NCBI GenBank assembly: GCA_045642465.1
Contig: JAZUIY010000015.1
Location: 434,001 to 498,000, forward strand
Direction: 5' to 3'
DNA: 64,000 nt
DNA from: RUG420 sp045642465
Lineage (GTDB): Bacteria; Bacillota; Clostridia; Oscillospirales; Acutalibacteraceae
The position numbers and the translations under genes are program-made. Below are positions 35,052-43,052 of the stretch, piece by piece; position 1 is the stretch's first letter, and every line of letters begins with the position of its first letter. The notes under the pieces were generated by a model. It ran no database searches. It was not told where the DNA came from and was given only the letters and a program-made list of their open reading frames with translations.

Positions 35052-36032
35052 ATGAAACATATTAATCAGAATGAGGCTTACTTGAACCTAGCTAACCAGA
35101 GCAAAGCTAACCAGAGCAAAGCCAACCAGAACAAAGCTGACCAGAGCAAAACCGCTCAAAAAACAACCAACCAAAATCCATCCAACCCAACCTCACCTTA
35201 TACGCCGGCGCCGAATTATTTTAAGACGGCGGAGTTGCGCATGCAGGAACTGCAGCAGATGGCGAATGTGGCAGAGAAGAGAATTGCCATGGCGCCGTCC
35301 GGCAGTTTGGATGTTTGTAAGGGAGATGGAAAAGTCAGGTATTACTGGGTAGAAGGTGGCCAACGTAGTTACTTGGATCAAAAGCAGCAGAAGACCATAA
35401 AGGCACTTGCGCAAAAGTCCTACGACAAAAAAGTGGTGCAAGCAGCCAGGGAAGAGTGGTCCTACTGGTCACAGTTGAAGCGCTTTTATACGAAGGGAAA
35501 GAATCCTGAATCCATCCTTTTTTCCCTAAACCAAGAGAGACACCGCTGGATTACGGCAATAGCCGACTCAGATGAGGAGTTCGTAGCCAACTGGATCAAG
35601 AAAGGCCAACTGGCAAATAGAGACCACAGTGATGAGTCTTGGCGAAGCAGGGGCGATGCAGTCTTTCTCACGGAGAACGGCGAACAAGTTCGCTCCAAAT
35701 CCGAAGTGATTATTGCAAATGCCCTGAAAAATGCCGGTGTCCCTTATTTGTACGAACAACCTTTGGAGTTGGTTAATACTTTTGGACGAAAGAGGACGGT
35801 TTACCCCGATTTCACCGTTCTCAATGTGAACACAAGAAAAGAATATTATTGGGAACATTTCGGATTAATGGGAAATGCAGAATATCAAAAGTCGATGTTT
35901 CAAAAAATATCAGATTATCGGGTGAGCGGGTTCCTAGAATCAGGGCAACTCATTGCCACGTTTGAAAATGATGAGCTTCCGCTGTCCCAATATGAAATCA
36001 AGAACATTATTCAAATGCTCAAAGAAGGTTGA
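35052..36032 (+). CDS. PD-(D/E)XK nuclease-like protein of unknown function
   Basis: A 326-aa protein. The N-terminal 40 residues hold four NQSKA-type pentapeptides. A conserved helical module follows (ASSGSLDV-like APSGSLDVCKG, RYYWVEGGQRSYL, IKALAQKSYD). The C-terminal domain has RSKSEVIIANAL, YEQPLEL, VYPDFTVL and YYWEHFGLMGN: Glu, Asp and Glu-His in the order of a PD-(D/E)XK fold. Related proteins occur in gut Clostridia as far as I recall, without known function. The frame opens at 34866, but the ATG at 35052 has AAAGGAG. It is bracketed by tandem arrays on both sides. Confidence 0.82.
   Translation: MKHINQNEAYLNLANQSKANQSKANQNKADQSKTAQKTTNQNPSNPTSPYTPAPNYFKTAELRMQELQQMANVAEKRIAMAPSGSLDVCKGDGKVRYYWVEGGQRSYLDQKQQKTIKALAQKSYDKKVVQAAREEWSYWSQLKRFYTKGKNPESILFSLNQERHRWITAIADSDEEFVANWIKKGQLANRDHSDESWRSRGDAVFLTENGEQVRSKSEVIIANALKNAGVPYLYEQPLELVNTFGRKRTVYPDFTVLNVNTRKEYYWEHFGLMGNAEYQKSMFQKISDYRVSGFLESGQLIATFENDELPLSQYEIKNIIQMLKEG
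35091..35150 (+). repeat. 15-bp in-frame repeat inside the nuclease-like gene (4 copies)
   Basis: Four adjoining 15-bp units of GCTAACCAGAGCAAA type, the first two identical and the next two with one or two changes. They encode ANQSK pentads in the N-terminal linker, ahead of the folded part of the protein. Confidence 0.93.
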
Positions 36033-36083
36033 GAGAAAAATAAAGCGAGGCAGATGAAAGACAAAGAGGAAGGGAGTAAAGAA

Positions 36084-36398
36084 AGAGTTAAAGCAAGAAG
36101 AGTAAAAACAAGAAGAGTTAAAACAAGAAAAGTAAAAGCAAGAAAAGTTAAAACAAGAAAAGTTAAAACAAGAAAAGTTAAAGCAAGAAAAGTTAAAGCA
36201 AGAAAAGTTAAAGCAAGAAAAGTTAAAGCAAGAAAAGTTAAAGCAAGAAAAGTTAAAGCAGGAAAAGTTAAAGCAGGAAAAGTAAAAGCAAGAAAAGTAA
36301 AAGCAGGAAAAGTAAAAGCAAGAAAAGTAAAAGCAAGAAAAGTAAAAGCAAGAATAGTTAAAACAAGAAAAGTTAAAGCAGGAAAAGGCAAAGCAGGA
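36084..36398 (+). repeat. 21-copy tandem array, 15-bp purine-rich unit, with basic open frame
   Basis: About 21 units of GCAAGAAAAGTTAAA type, with changes such as GTA/GTT and AGA/GGA. The + strand is almost entirely A and G apart from one C and one or two T per unit. An open frame from 36054 to 36404 (116 aa; MKDKEEGSKE then RVKAR/KVKTR/KVKAG pentads) has a modest GCGAGG box and would give an extremely basic, histone-tail-like protein. The opposite strand is also open (FLALT pentads), because the period is a multiple of three. Coding status is unresolved. Confidence 0.92.
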
Positions 36399-36505
36399 AA
36401 GTAAAAGCAGAGTTGACGAAAAAGCAGTGCCAAAAAGAAGGGGACATTTTCTCTAGTTTGCGAATAGAATCCTCAAACCCATTTTAGTAAAATAAAAGGT
36501 AGATT

Positions 36506-36550
36506 TAGGGAAAGCGATTCCAGGAAAAGAAAATCCAGGAAAAGAGATTA
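36506..36550 (+). repeat. short 15-bp repeat in the leader of the sugar symporter gene (3 copies)
   Basis: TAGGGAAAGCGATTC, CAGGAAAAGAAAATC and CAGGAAAAGAGATTA adjoin one another just before the symporter start. They place several AGGA (Shine-Dalgarno-like) motifs upstream of the true start at 36571. The rest of 36405-36570 shows nothing else I can support. Confidence 0.75.
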
Positions 36551-36570
36551 GGAAAAAGGGGAAATGTTGG

Positions 36571-38100
36571 ATGGCGTCTGCTTTGAGAACGTATTCCAAA
36601 AAAGAGTCTCGCATGTATCTGACTGGTATGTGCGGACAAAACATGATTTATAACATTGTAAATACCGGATTGTATTTCTATTTCCAGAATGTTATCTGCC
36701 TGCCGGCAGTAGCATTGGGCTGGATCTTTGCCATTGCCAGGGTTTGGGATGCAATCAACGACCCAATGATGGGTGTGTTGGTTGACCATACCAAAACCAA
36801 GTGGGGCAAATGCAAGCCGTACTTGATGTTCATTCCATTTGTTATTTTGGTGGTCACCATTGCCGGCTTCTTAAACGGCAACTATGCGGATGCGAAAGCG
36901 GCAGGGGAAACCAGCAAAATGATTTTCATTGTTGCGTGGGCTGCCTTTTCTTACATCCTTTGGGGAATGTGCTACACCATTGGTGACATTCCACTGTGGG
37001 GCGTCATTGCCAGAATGTCTGAAGTAGAAAATGACCGTGCAAAGTTGATTTCTTGGGCTAGAATTTCGGCAGCCATTGGTACTGCCCTTTCGGTGGTGCT
37101 CATTGTTGCCGTTTCACAGGGCGTCAATGGTGCACTGGGCCTGAGCCAAAACGCACAGCGCGGCTTCATTATTACCGCCATTGGATTTACGGTCGTTGCC
37201 ACGCTGCTCTTCGAGTGCGCAGGCCTCGGGGTAAAGGAACACGTAAAGATTGATGACGGTCAAGAAAGTAAGGGCTTTGTGGATTCCATTAAGATTATGT
37301 GGTCCTGCTTGCCGTTCCGCCGGGTATTTGTTTCCGGCTTGCTGCGTTCTCCAATTTTCCTGTTCAATAACTTAATTATTACCCTTGCAACCTATTACTA
37401 TTGCGACGGTGACTTAATGAACTTGCTGCAGGGCGGCAAAGCTGTGCTGGCATTGCTATTCTTCGGCTTGGGATTCGGCTTGGGCCAGTTCGGCTCCATG
37501 CTGCTGGTACCACCGCTTATGAAAAAGTTCGACGTCAAGCAAATTTACAATGCCACCGCCTTCAGCGCCATCCCAATGGCCCTGATTTTCGTGGTCTACC
37601 TGATGGCTCCGGATGGAGGCTTTAAGGAAGTGGGCTGGGGCGCCCTGGTTGGCATCCTGATGCTCTTCGGCGGCGCAGGCCAAGGTATTGTAAATGTGTG
37701 CCAGTCCGTTATGATTTCCGACTGCATTGACTACGAAGAATACCATACCGGATACCGTCCGGATGGCGTGTTCTTCTCCGGCCAGAGCTTTATTACCAAG
37801 TTCTCCTCCGGCGTGGCATCTCTCATTTCCGGTTACATCTTCGCCTACGTTGGATACACCGACATCAATATTGCTGCCATGAATGAAAAGCTTGCCGCCG
37901 GTGCCAGCTTCTCAGCTGACTTTAGTTCCTATGCCTGGGCGATGTGGCTTTGCGTAACTATCCCAGCAGCCATCGGTTTGGCAATTGCTGTTATCCCAAC
38001 ACTGAAGTATGAAATTACTCCGGAACATAGAGAAGAAATTACTGCAGCCTTAAAGATCAAACACGATCAGGCAGAAAAACGGGCTGAAGAAGCAGAATAA
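36571..38100 (+). CDS. GPH-family sugar:cation symporter (MelB/UidB-like)
   Basis: A 509-aa membrane protein with about twelve hydrophobic segments. Family segments are ARVWDAINDPMMGVLVDHTKTKWGKCKPYLM, spanning the conserved Asp residues for cation and sugar binding, and DCIDYEEYHTGYRPDGVFFS late in the protein. It probably imports a glycoside or uronide with Na+ or H+. It is followed after 45 nt by a GH2 glycosidase, the expected partner. RBS AAGGGG. Confidence 0.93.
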   Translation: MASALRTYSKKESRMYLTGMCGQNMIYNIVNTGLYFYFQNVICLPAVALGWIFAIARVWDAINDPMMGVLVDHTKTKWGKCKPYLMFIPFVILVVTIAGFLNGNYADAKAAGETSKMIFIVAWAAFSYILWGMCYTIGDIPLWGVIARMSEVENDRAKLISWARISAAIGTALSVVLIVAVSQGVNGALGLSQNAQRGFIITAIGFTVVATLLFECAGLGVKEHVKIDDGQESKGFVDSIKIMWSCLPFRRVFVSGLLRSPIFLFNNLIITLATYYYCDGDLMNLLQGGKAVLALLFFGLGFGLGQFGSMLLVPPLMKKFDVKQIYNATAFSAIPMALIFVVYLMAPDGGFKEVGWGALVGILMLFGGAGQGIVNVCQSVMISDCIDYEEYHTGYRPDGVFFSGQSFITKFSSGVASLISGYIFAYVGYTDINIAAMNEKLAAGASFSADFSSYAWAMWLCVTIPAAIGLAIAVIPTLKYEITPEHREEITAALKIKHDQAEKRAEEAE

Positions 38101-38145
38101 ACAAGGCGGAAAGAACTACCGCAACGAGCATAAAGGAATAAAGTA

Positions 38146-40686
38146 ATGCAAGATTTTGACTTTAACAGAGACTGGTATTTCCAAAAGATTGGGCCGGAAG
38201 GCGGCCCTGGTGTGGGCAAAGAACCAATTCCGGTAACCTTGCCACACGACGCCATGCTCCACGATGAGCGGGACCCAAAGAGCCCGGGTGGCGCAGCCGG
38301 TGCGTTTTTTGTGCCAGGCTGCTACCAGTACACGAAGACGTTCCGTGCGCCTGCCGAGTGGGAAGGCAAACATGTGGAACTGTACTTTGGCGGCGTCTAT
38401 AAAAATGCCTCTGTTTACTTAAACGAACAGCTTATTAAAAAGCATTCATATGGATATACCCCGTTTACCGTGAACCTGGATGAGGCCCTGAAGGCAGGCG
38501 AGGAAAATACCCTTCGTGTGGTTGCGGACAATTCCAAACTGCCGAATACCCGTTGGTATTCCGGCGCCGGAATTTACCGTAACGTCACCTTGCGCCTGGG
38601 GAACAAAACCCACCTGGCAAGCCACCCGCTGAAAATCAAAGTGGTGAACTACAAACCGGCCAAAATTTATTTTGAAACCAGATTTGTTGATGGTTTGAAA
38701 ACTGGAATCAAGGAAGCCGAAATTAAGGAAACCGAAATTAAGGAAACCGGAATTAAGGAAGGCGGAATTAAGGAAACCGGAAGCAAGGAAGGCGCATTAC
38801 AGAAAGAAGTAAAAGTTAAATTAGAAATTTTAGATCAGGGCCGCAGAGTGGCAGCCGGAGAAGGGGAGAAGTGTACCCTGAAGATTCCCGCTGTAAAGAA
38901 CTGGTCTGCGGAGAACCCGTATCTTTATACCGTAAAGGTTTATTTGGAACAGGATGGCCATGTGGTGGACGAATACGAAACCGAGTTTGGTGTTCGCGGC
39001 ATTGAGTGGTCTTCTGCAGGCCTGCACATCAATGGCAGAGAAACCAAACTGAGAGGCGGCTGTATCCACCACGACAACGGTTTGCTGGGCGCTTGCTCTT
39101 ACTATGAGGCAGAAGAACGCCGGCTTTCCAAGATGAAGGCACTGGGCTTTAATGCCGTGCGCATTGCCCATAATCCGGCGTCTGATGAACTGCTGAAGGC
39201 TGCCGACAAGGTGGGCATGTACGTCATGGATGAAACCTTTGATATGTGGTACATCCAAAAGAACGCTTACGACTATGCCTTGGACTTTGAAGCCAATTGG
39301 AAGGACGACGTAAAGGCTATGGTGGTAAGAGACCAGACCCATCCGTCTGTCATCATGTATTCCGTGGGCAACGAATTGTCTGAACCGGCCAAGAAGCAGG
39401 GCCAGGACAAGGCCCAGGAAATGATGGACTTCATTTGGGACCTGGACAATTCCAGACCGGTGACGGCAGGCCTAAACATTGATATTCTTACCGCCGCCAA
39501 GTATGGCATGAACACCTATTCCGATAATGGTTTCATGACCGGCTCCGACAAGAGCAATAATTTAGTAGAAAACGTAACGCAGAAAATTACCGGCAGTTTG
39601 CTGTTTAATACCCTTTACCAGAAGGTTGGCTTTGCAATGAACATTGTAGCCATGCTTCCGGTGGTGGACAGCGCCATTAAGCCTATTTGCGATATTCTTC
39701 ATATCAGCGGTTACAACTATGGTTCCTTCCGCTACACCATGGACCTGAAGAAATATCCGGCCCGTATTATTGTGGGTTCGGAAACCCTGCCGCCGGATAT
39801 TTACAAGAACTGGTCCAAGGTGGAGAAGCATCACAACTTGATTGGTGACTTCATGTGGGCCGGATGGGACTACATGGGAGAAGCTGGCGTTGGCACCTGG
39901 AATTATGAAGGCATCAACCTGCTGAACGCCGGTTACCCGTGGATCCTGGCAGGATCCGGGGTCTTCGACATCAACGGGAACCCGGACGGTTCTGCCTTCT
40001 ATGCTTCTACCGTCTGGGGCAAGAGCAAACAGCCGCTCATTGCCGTCCAGCCGGTGAACCATCCAGGTGAAAGCATTGCGAAATCCGCGTGGCGCGGAAC
40101 CAACGCCCGTCCGACTTGGTCCTGGAAAAACTGTGACGGAAATACGGCAGTGGTGGAAGTGTATGCGGATGCCACTATGATTGAGCTGATTCTCAACGGA
40201 AAATCCGTTGGATTTAAAAAGACTTTTGCAAAGAAAGCAACGTTCCGGGTTCCGTATGCGCCAGGCACGCTGGAGGCCGTGGCCTATAATTTGCAAAATC
40301 AGGAAGTGGGCCGCAGCAAACTGACTTCCGCCCAGGGCGAATTGCATGTTGCCCTGCTGCCGGAAGTAACCGAAGCGGCCATGGGAGACCTGATTTACGT
40401 GCCTCTGGAAGTGCAGGATGCCAACGGTGTCCTGGAAGCCAACGCTGACGTCACGGTCAGCGTGGAAGTAGAGGGCGGCCAGCTCCTCGGACTGGGCAAT
40501 GCCAGCCCGAAAAACGCCGAACCGTACACCGGCAGCACCTGCACCACCTACTACGGACAGGCCATGGCCATCGTCCGCGCCGGCGCCTCTGAAAACGTCA
40601 CTGTAAAGGTAACTACCTTTACAGAACCGCAAAAAACCGCTTGTGCCTCCACAACGGCAGAAATTTCCATTTCAGTGGTTGACTAG
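38146..40686 (+). CDS. glycoside hydrolase family 2 enzyme (beta-galactosidase/beta-glucuronidase type)
   Basis: An 846-aa cytoplasmic protein with no signal. In order: N-terminal jelly roll (FNRDWYFQK to RWYSGAGIYRNVTL), Ig-like domain, TIM barrel with acid/base Glu410 (SVGNELSEPA) and nucleophile Glu546 (IIVGSETLP), and C-terminal beta domains. Specificity cannot be fixed from motifs, but beta-galactoside or beta-glucuronide is usual. It is co-transcribed with the GPH symporter. A six-unit pentapeptide repeat interrupts the Ig-like domain (residues 187-216), which is unusual. RBS AAAGGAATAAAG. Confidence 0.93.
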   Translation: MQDFDFNRDWYFQKIGPEGGPGVGKEPIPVTLPHDAMLHDERDPKSPGGAAGAFFVPGCYQYTKTFRAPAEWEGKHVELYFGGVYKNASVYLNEQLIKKHSYGYTPFTVNLDEALKAGEENTLRVVADNSKLPNTRWYSGAGIYRNVTLRLGNKTHLASHPLKIKVVNYKPAKIYFETRFVDGLKTGIKEAEIKETEIKETGIKEGGIKETGSKEGALQKEVKVKLEILDQGRRVAAGEGEKCTLKIPAVKNWSAENPYLYTVKVYLEQDGHVVDEYETEFGVRGIEWSSAGLHINGRETKLRGGCIHHDNGLLGACSYYEAEERRLSKMKALGFNAVRIAHNPASDELLKAADKVGMYVMDETFDMWYIQKNAYDYALDFEANWKDDVKAMVVRDQTHPSVIMYSVGNELSEPAKKQGQDKAQEMMDFIWDLDNSRPVTAGLNIDILTAAKYGMNTYSDNGFMTGSDKSNNLVENVTQKITGSLLFNTLYQKVGFAMNIVAMLPVVDSAIKPICDILHISGYNYGSFRYTMDLKKYPARIIVGSETLPPDIYKNWSKVEKHHNLIGDFMWAGWDYMGEAGVGTWNYEGINLLNAGYPWILAGSGVFDINGNPDGSAFYASTVWGKSKQPLIAVQPVNHPGESIAKSAWRGTNARPTWSWKNCDGNTAVVEVYADATMIELILNGKSVGFKKTFAKKATFRVPYAPGTLEAVAYNLQNQEVGRSKLTSAQGELHVALLPEVTEAAMGDLIYVPLEVQDANGVLEANADVTVSVEVEGGQLLGLGNASPKNAEPYTGSTCTTYYGQAMAIVRAGASENVTVKVTTFTEPQKTACASTTAEISISVVD
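38704..38793 (+). repeat. 15-bp in-frame repeat inside the GH2 gene (6 copies)
   Basis: Six adjoining units of GAAATTAAGGAAACC/GGAATTAAGGAAGGC type encode EIKET/GIKEG pentads at residues 187-216, between the jelly roll and the remainder of the Ig-like domain. They preserve the reading frame. Confidence 0.95.
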
Positions 40687-40690
40687 ATAT

Positions 40691-40728
40691 TGTGTTTTGC
40701 CAAACACGGCTGCGGCTTGCAAAACACA
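40691..40728. repeat. inverted repeat, 10-bp perfect arms
   Basis: TGTGTTTTGC (40691-40700) and GCAAAACACA (40719-40728) surround 18 bp. The left arm can also fold with the adjacent AAACAC. No T-tract follows, so it is not a standard terminator. It lies between the GH2 and YhhN genes. Confidence 0.75.
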
Positions 40729-40816
40729 GCCACCGTTTGAGGAAATTCATTTTGGTAGCAAAGCCAAAAGGCTAAAAATATTTTTTGGGAGACAAATTTT
40801 CTAAGGAGATGATCTT

Positions 40817-41530
40817 ATGGGATTCTATTGGTTCCTGATTGTGGTTTCCTTCGCACTGCTGATTTATTACATCTATGAAAAGTGCAAAGCTTACACCGCA
40901 AAAGCTGTCATTATTAAGGCAACTGTATCTGCTCTCTTTATGATGGTAGGTACCTACTGTGCTTTCATGGTTCCGGCCATGGCACTGCACAGAGGTTTGG
41001 CCTTCTTCATTGTGGCAGGCCTGCTTTGGGGCTTGCTGGGTGACATCTGGCTGGACCTGAAATTCGTACATCGCTCAGACGAAAGAATCTACACCTATGC
41101 CGGCTTCATTGTGTTCTTTATTGGCCATATCATTTACTTTGTAGGCATTTGTAAGGAATTCGGCGCAGGCCATCTGGTATGGTGCATTGTTCCTATTTTG
41201 GTAGGCTTGGTCATTGGCGTTGTCAATGTACTCATCGGACCAAAGATGGGTATGGATTACACCGGCTATAAGGGCATTACCATGCTCTACGGCGGTGAAC
41301 TTATTGGGATTACTTTGTCCGTTATCTGCCTGGCAGCCTTCGGCTATTACTGGGAAAATCCGGTGCTGAACATTTTCGCCATCGGTTATGTTCTCTTCTT
41401 GATTTCCGACCTGGTTCTCAGCCAGACCTACTTCAAGGGCAACGAAAGCAAGTGGATTATTGCTGCAAATTATGCAACATATTATGCAGCTATGTTTATC
41501 TTTGCTTCCATTCCTCTTTGGATTTCCTAA
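40817..41530 (+). CDS. YhhN-family membrane protein (lysoplasmalogenase-like)
   Basis: A 237-aa integral membrane protein with about eight helices. GLLWGLLGDIWLDLKF and AGFIVFFIGHIIYFVGI are the conserved acidic and His-bearing helices of the YhhN/TMEM86 family, whose characterised members hydrolyse lysoplasmalogens. Some anaerobic Clostridia make plasmalogens, so the activity would make sense (inference). Single gene with an AAGGAGATGATC RBS. Confidence 0.8.
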   Translation: MGFYWFLIVVSFALLIYYIYEKCKAYTAKAVIIKATVSALFMMVGTYCAFMVPAMALHRGLAFFIVAGLLWGLLGDIWLDLKFVHRSDERIYTYAGFIVFFIGHIIYFVGICKEFGAGHLVWCIVPILVGLVIGVVNVLIGPKMGMDYTGYKGITMLYGGELIGITLSVICLAAFGYYWENPVLNIFAIGYVLFLISDLVLSQTYFKGNESKWIIAANYATYYAAMFIFASIPLWIS

Positions 41531-41612
41531 GGAAGATTCCCATCCAAAATGGAAACTGCGTGACCACAAAATGTAGTAGTTATGCGGTTTAAATTAGCCT
41601 TAAAAAAGAAAT

Positions 41613-41640
41613 GGCCACCTGCCAAAAGGTGGCCGTTTTT
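41613..41640 (+). terminator. rho-independent terminator
   Basis: GGCCACCT-GCCAAA-AGGTGGCC followed by a T-rich tract, after the YhhN gene. Confidence 0.88.
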
Positions 41641-41701
41641 CTATTGCAAGGTGAATAACTTTACAAACAAGTACGGAAAAAGTTTGTTAAATGTTACAAA
41701 A

Positions 41702-41743
41702 TGTAACCAATTCGTAACCATTTTGAAAAAATTGTGTTATAAT
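41702..41743 (+). promoter_or_regulatory. promoter of the CHAP gene with WalR-like box
   Basis: TGTAAC-CAATT-CGTAAC (41702-41718) matches the WalR/YycF box TGTWAH-N5-TGTWAH with one mismatch. TGTTAC just upstream makes a perfect GTTACA-AAA-TGTAAC dyad (41693-41707). TGTTATAAT (TATAAT at 41738-41743) is an extended -10. The downstream gene is a cell-wall hydrolase, the classic WalR target. Confidence 0.5.
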
Positions 41744-41823
41744 GCCACTTGTGCGTGAATGCTATTTCGGCATAACCACGCAAATGCATCTCATTTGATG
41801 AATAAATAAATTGGAGTGAAAAG

Positions 41824-42843
41824 ATGATTTCAGTCAAGAAGCACCAACATTTGAGTGCTGTTCTCAGTGCTCTTATGGCAGTTATTCTTCTCCTTGGTGT
41901 TTTTGGCATTAGCACTTCTGCCAATGCAGCAAAAGCATTTTCCCCAAGGTTGACTGCACCAACTGGCGACAATCCATATTATTTTTCTAGTATGAATCCA
42001 TTCTATGCCTGCGGTTACGGCATGCCGAACTGCACCGCATATGCATTTGGTCGCGCATATGAAATTTTGGGTACCCGCCCTAACTTGTGTGAATCTAGCG
42101 CAAGCCAGTGGTACTCTTACAACAGAAACAATGGTTATTACCCATATGGTAGAGAACCAAAACTTGGCGCAATTGTTTGCTGGGCTAACCACGTAGCAGT
42201 TGTAGAAAAGATTAACGGTAATACCATTACTATTTCTGAATCTCATAGAAGCCACGGCTTCTTTGATACTTACCAGCTGACAAAGGGTAACGAAGGTTCC
42301 TACTGTGGCGGCTTCCAGGGTTACATTTACATCCTGGGCGGTTCCACCATCAGCTTCTTCCCTCAGTTAGTAAAAGATAAGGGTTACGCATCCGGTTATT
42401 ACACTGTAAATACCGACGGCCCGGATCTTCGCGTTCGTATTTCTGCATCCACAGATGGCGAACAGATTACCTCCATTCCAGATGGCACTGAAGTTTACGT
42501 AGAAGAAGTAAGCGGCAACTGGGGTAAGGTAAATTACAACGGCCGTTCCGGCTGGATCTGCCTTGACTACTGCAACAACTTTAAGGGCGTAGCAAAAGTA
42601 GACAAGGACATGTTCTACTTCAACAAAGACAAAATTGACTACTCCAGCACTGATATTGTGAAATCTGGAAACGGTTATTACTATGTTGAAAATGGTACCG
42701 TTAATAAGGACTACAACGGTGTGGCTTCCAATGACGAAGGCACCTGGCTCATTAAAAACGGTAAAGTTGACTTCACTGGCACCGGTAATTACACCTTCAA
42801 CGGTAAGGATTACACCGTACTGGCCGGCAAAGTCATCAAATAA
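41824..42843 (+). CDS. secreted CHAP-domain peptidoglycan hydrolase with SH3 domain
   Basis: A 339-aa protein. It has a signal peptide (about 1-36, cleavage near ANA-A); a CHAP amidase/endopeptidase domain with Cys70 (MPNCTAYAFG) and His123 (WANHVAVVEK); a bacterial SH3 domain (about 200-255; LRVRISASTDGEQITSIPDG, WGKVNYNGRSGWI); and a C-terminal tail with repeated short beta units (YYYVENGTVN, TWLIKNGKVDF) like choline-binding or KxYK-type modules. It would cut peptidoglycan outside the membrane. RBS GGAGTG. Confidence 0.9.
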   Translation: MISVKKHQHLSAVLSALMAVILLLGVFGISTSANAAKAFSPRLTAPTGDNPYYFSSMNPFYACGYGMPNCTAYAFGRAYEILGTRPNLCESSASQWYSYNRNNGYYPYGREPKLGAIVCWANHVAVVEKINGNTITISESHRSHGFFDTYQLTKGNEGSYCGGFQGYIYILGGSTISFFPQLVKDKGYASGYYTVNTDGPDLRVRISASTDGEQITSIPDGTEVYVEEVSGNWGKVNYNGRSGWICLDYCNNFKGVAKVDKDMFYFNKDKIDYSSTDIVKSGNGYYYVENGTVNKDYNGVASNDEGTWLIKNGKVDFTGTGNYTFNGKDYTVLAGKVIK

Positions 42844-42871
42844 TAGCAAATCATAATAATTACACAAACAA

Positions 42872-42919
42872 AAAGAGCACCTTACCGGGTGCTTTTTTTG
42901 TGCCCAAAATATTTGGGCA
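42872..42919 (+). terminator. rho-independent terminator followed by a second inverted repeat
   Basis: AGCACC-TTACCG-GGTGCT plus T-tract (42872-42899) ends the CHAP unit. Immediately after it, TGCCCAAA-ATA-TTTGGGCA (42901-42919) is a perfect dyad, and its half-site TGCCCAAAT recurs at 42932. This second element may regulate the downstream secreted-protein gene. Confidence 0.75.
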
Positions 42920-43052
42920 AACTCGCCATTTTGCCCAAATATTCGTATATACTGAAGGAAACAGGTTATGGGCGATTCGGACAGCCCATTTTTCTAACTA
43001 ATGGAGATTCATTTTGGGAAGGACCGATTTTTTTAGGAAAAGAGGTTTCTAA

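Noticed and set aside
36011..36433. Minus-strand hydrophobic FLALT-repeat open frame
   Set aside because: It is a mirror of the 15-bp array, has no RBS, and runs into the end of the nuclease-like gene.
39562..40632. Minus-strand 356-codon open frame opposite the GH2 gene
   Set aside because: It is antisense to the catalytic barrel and C-terminal domains of GH2, with no recognisable domain.
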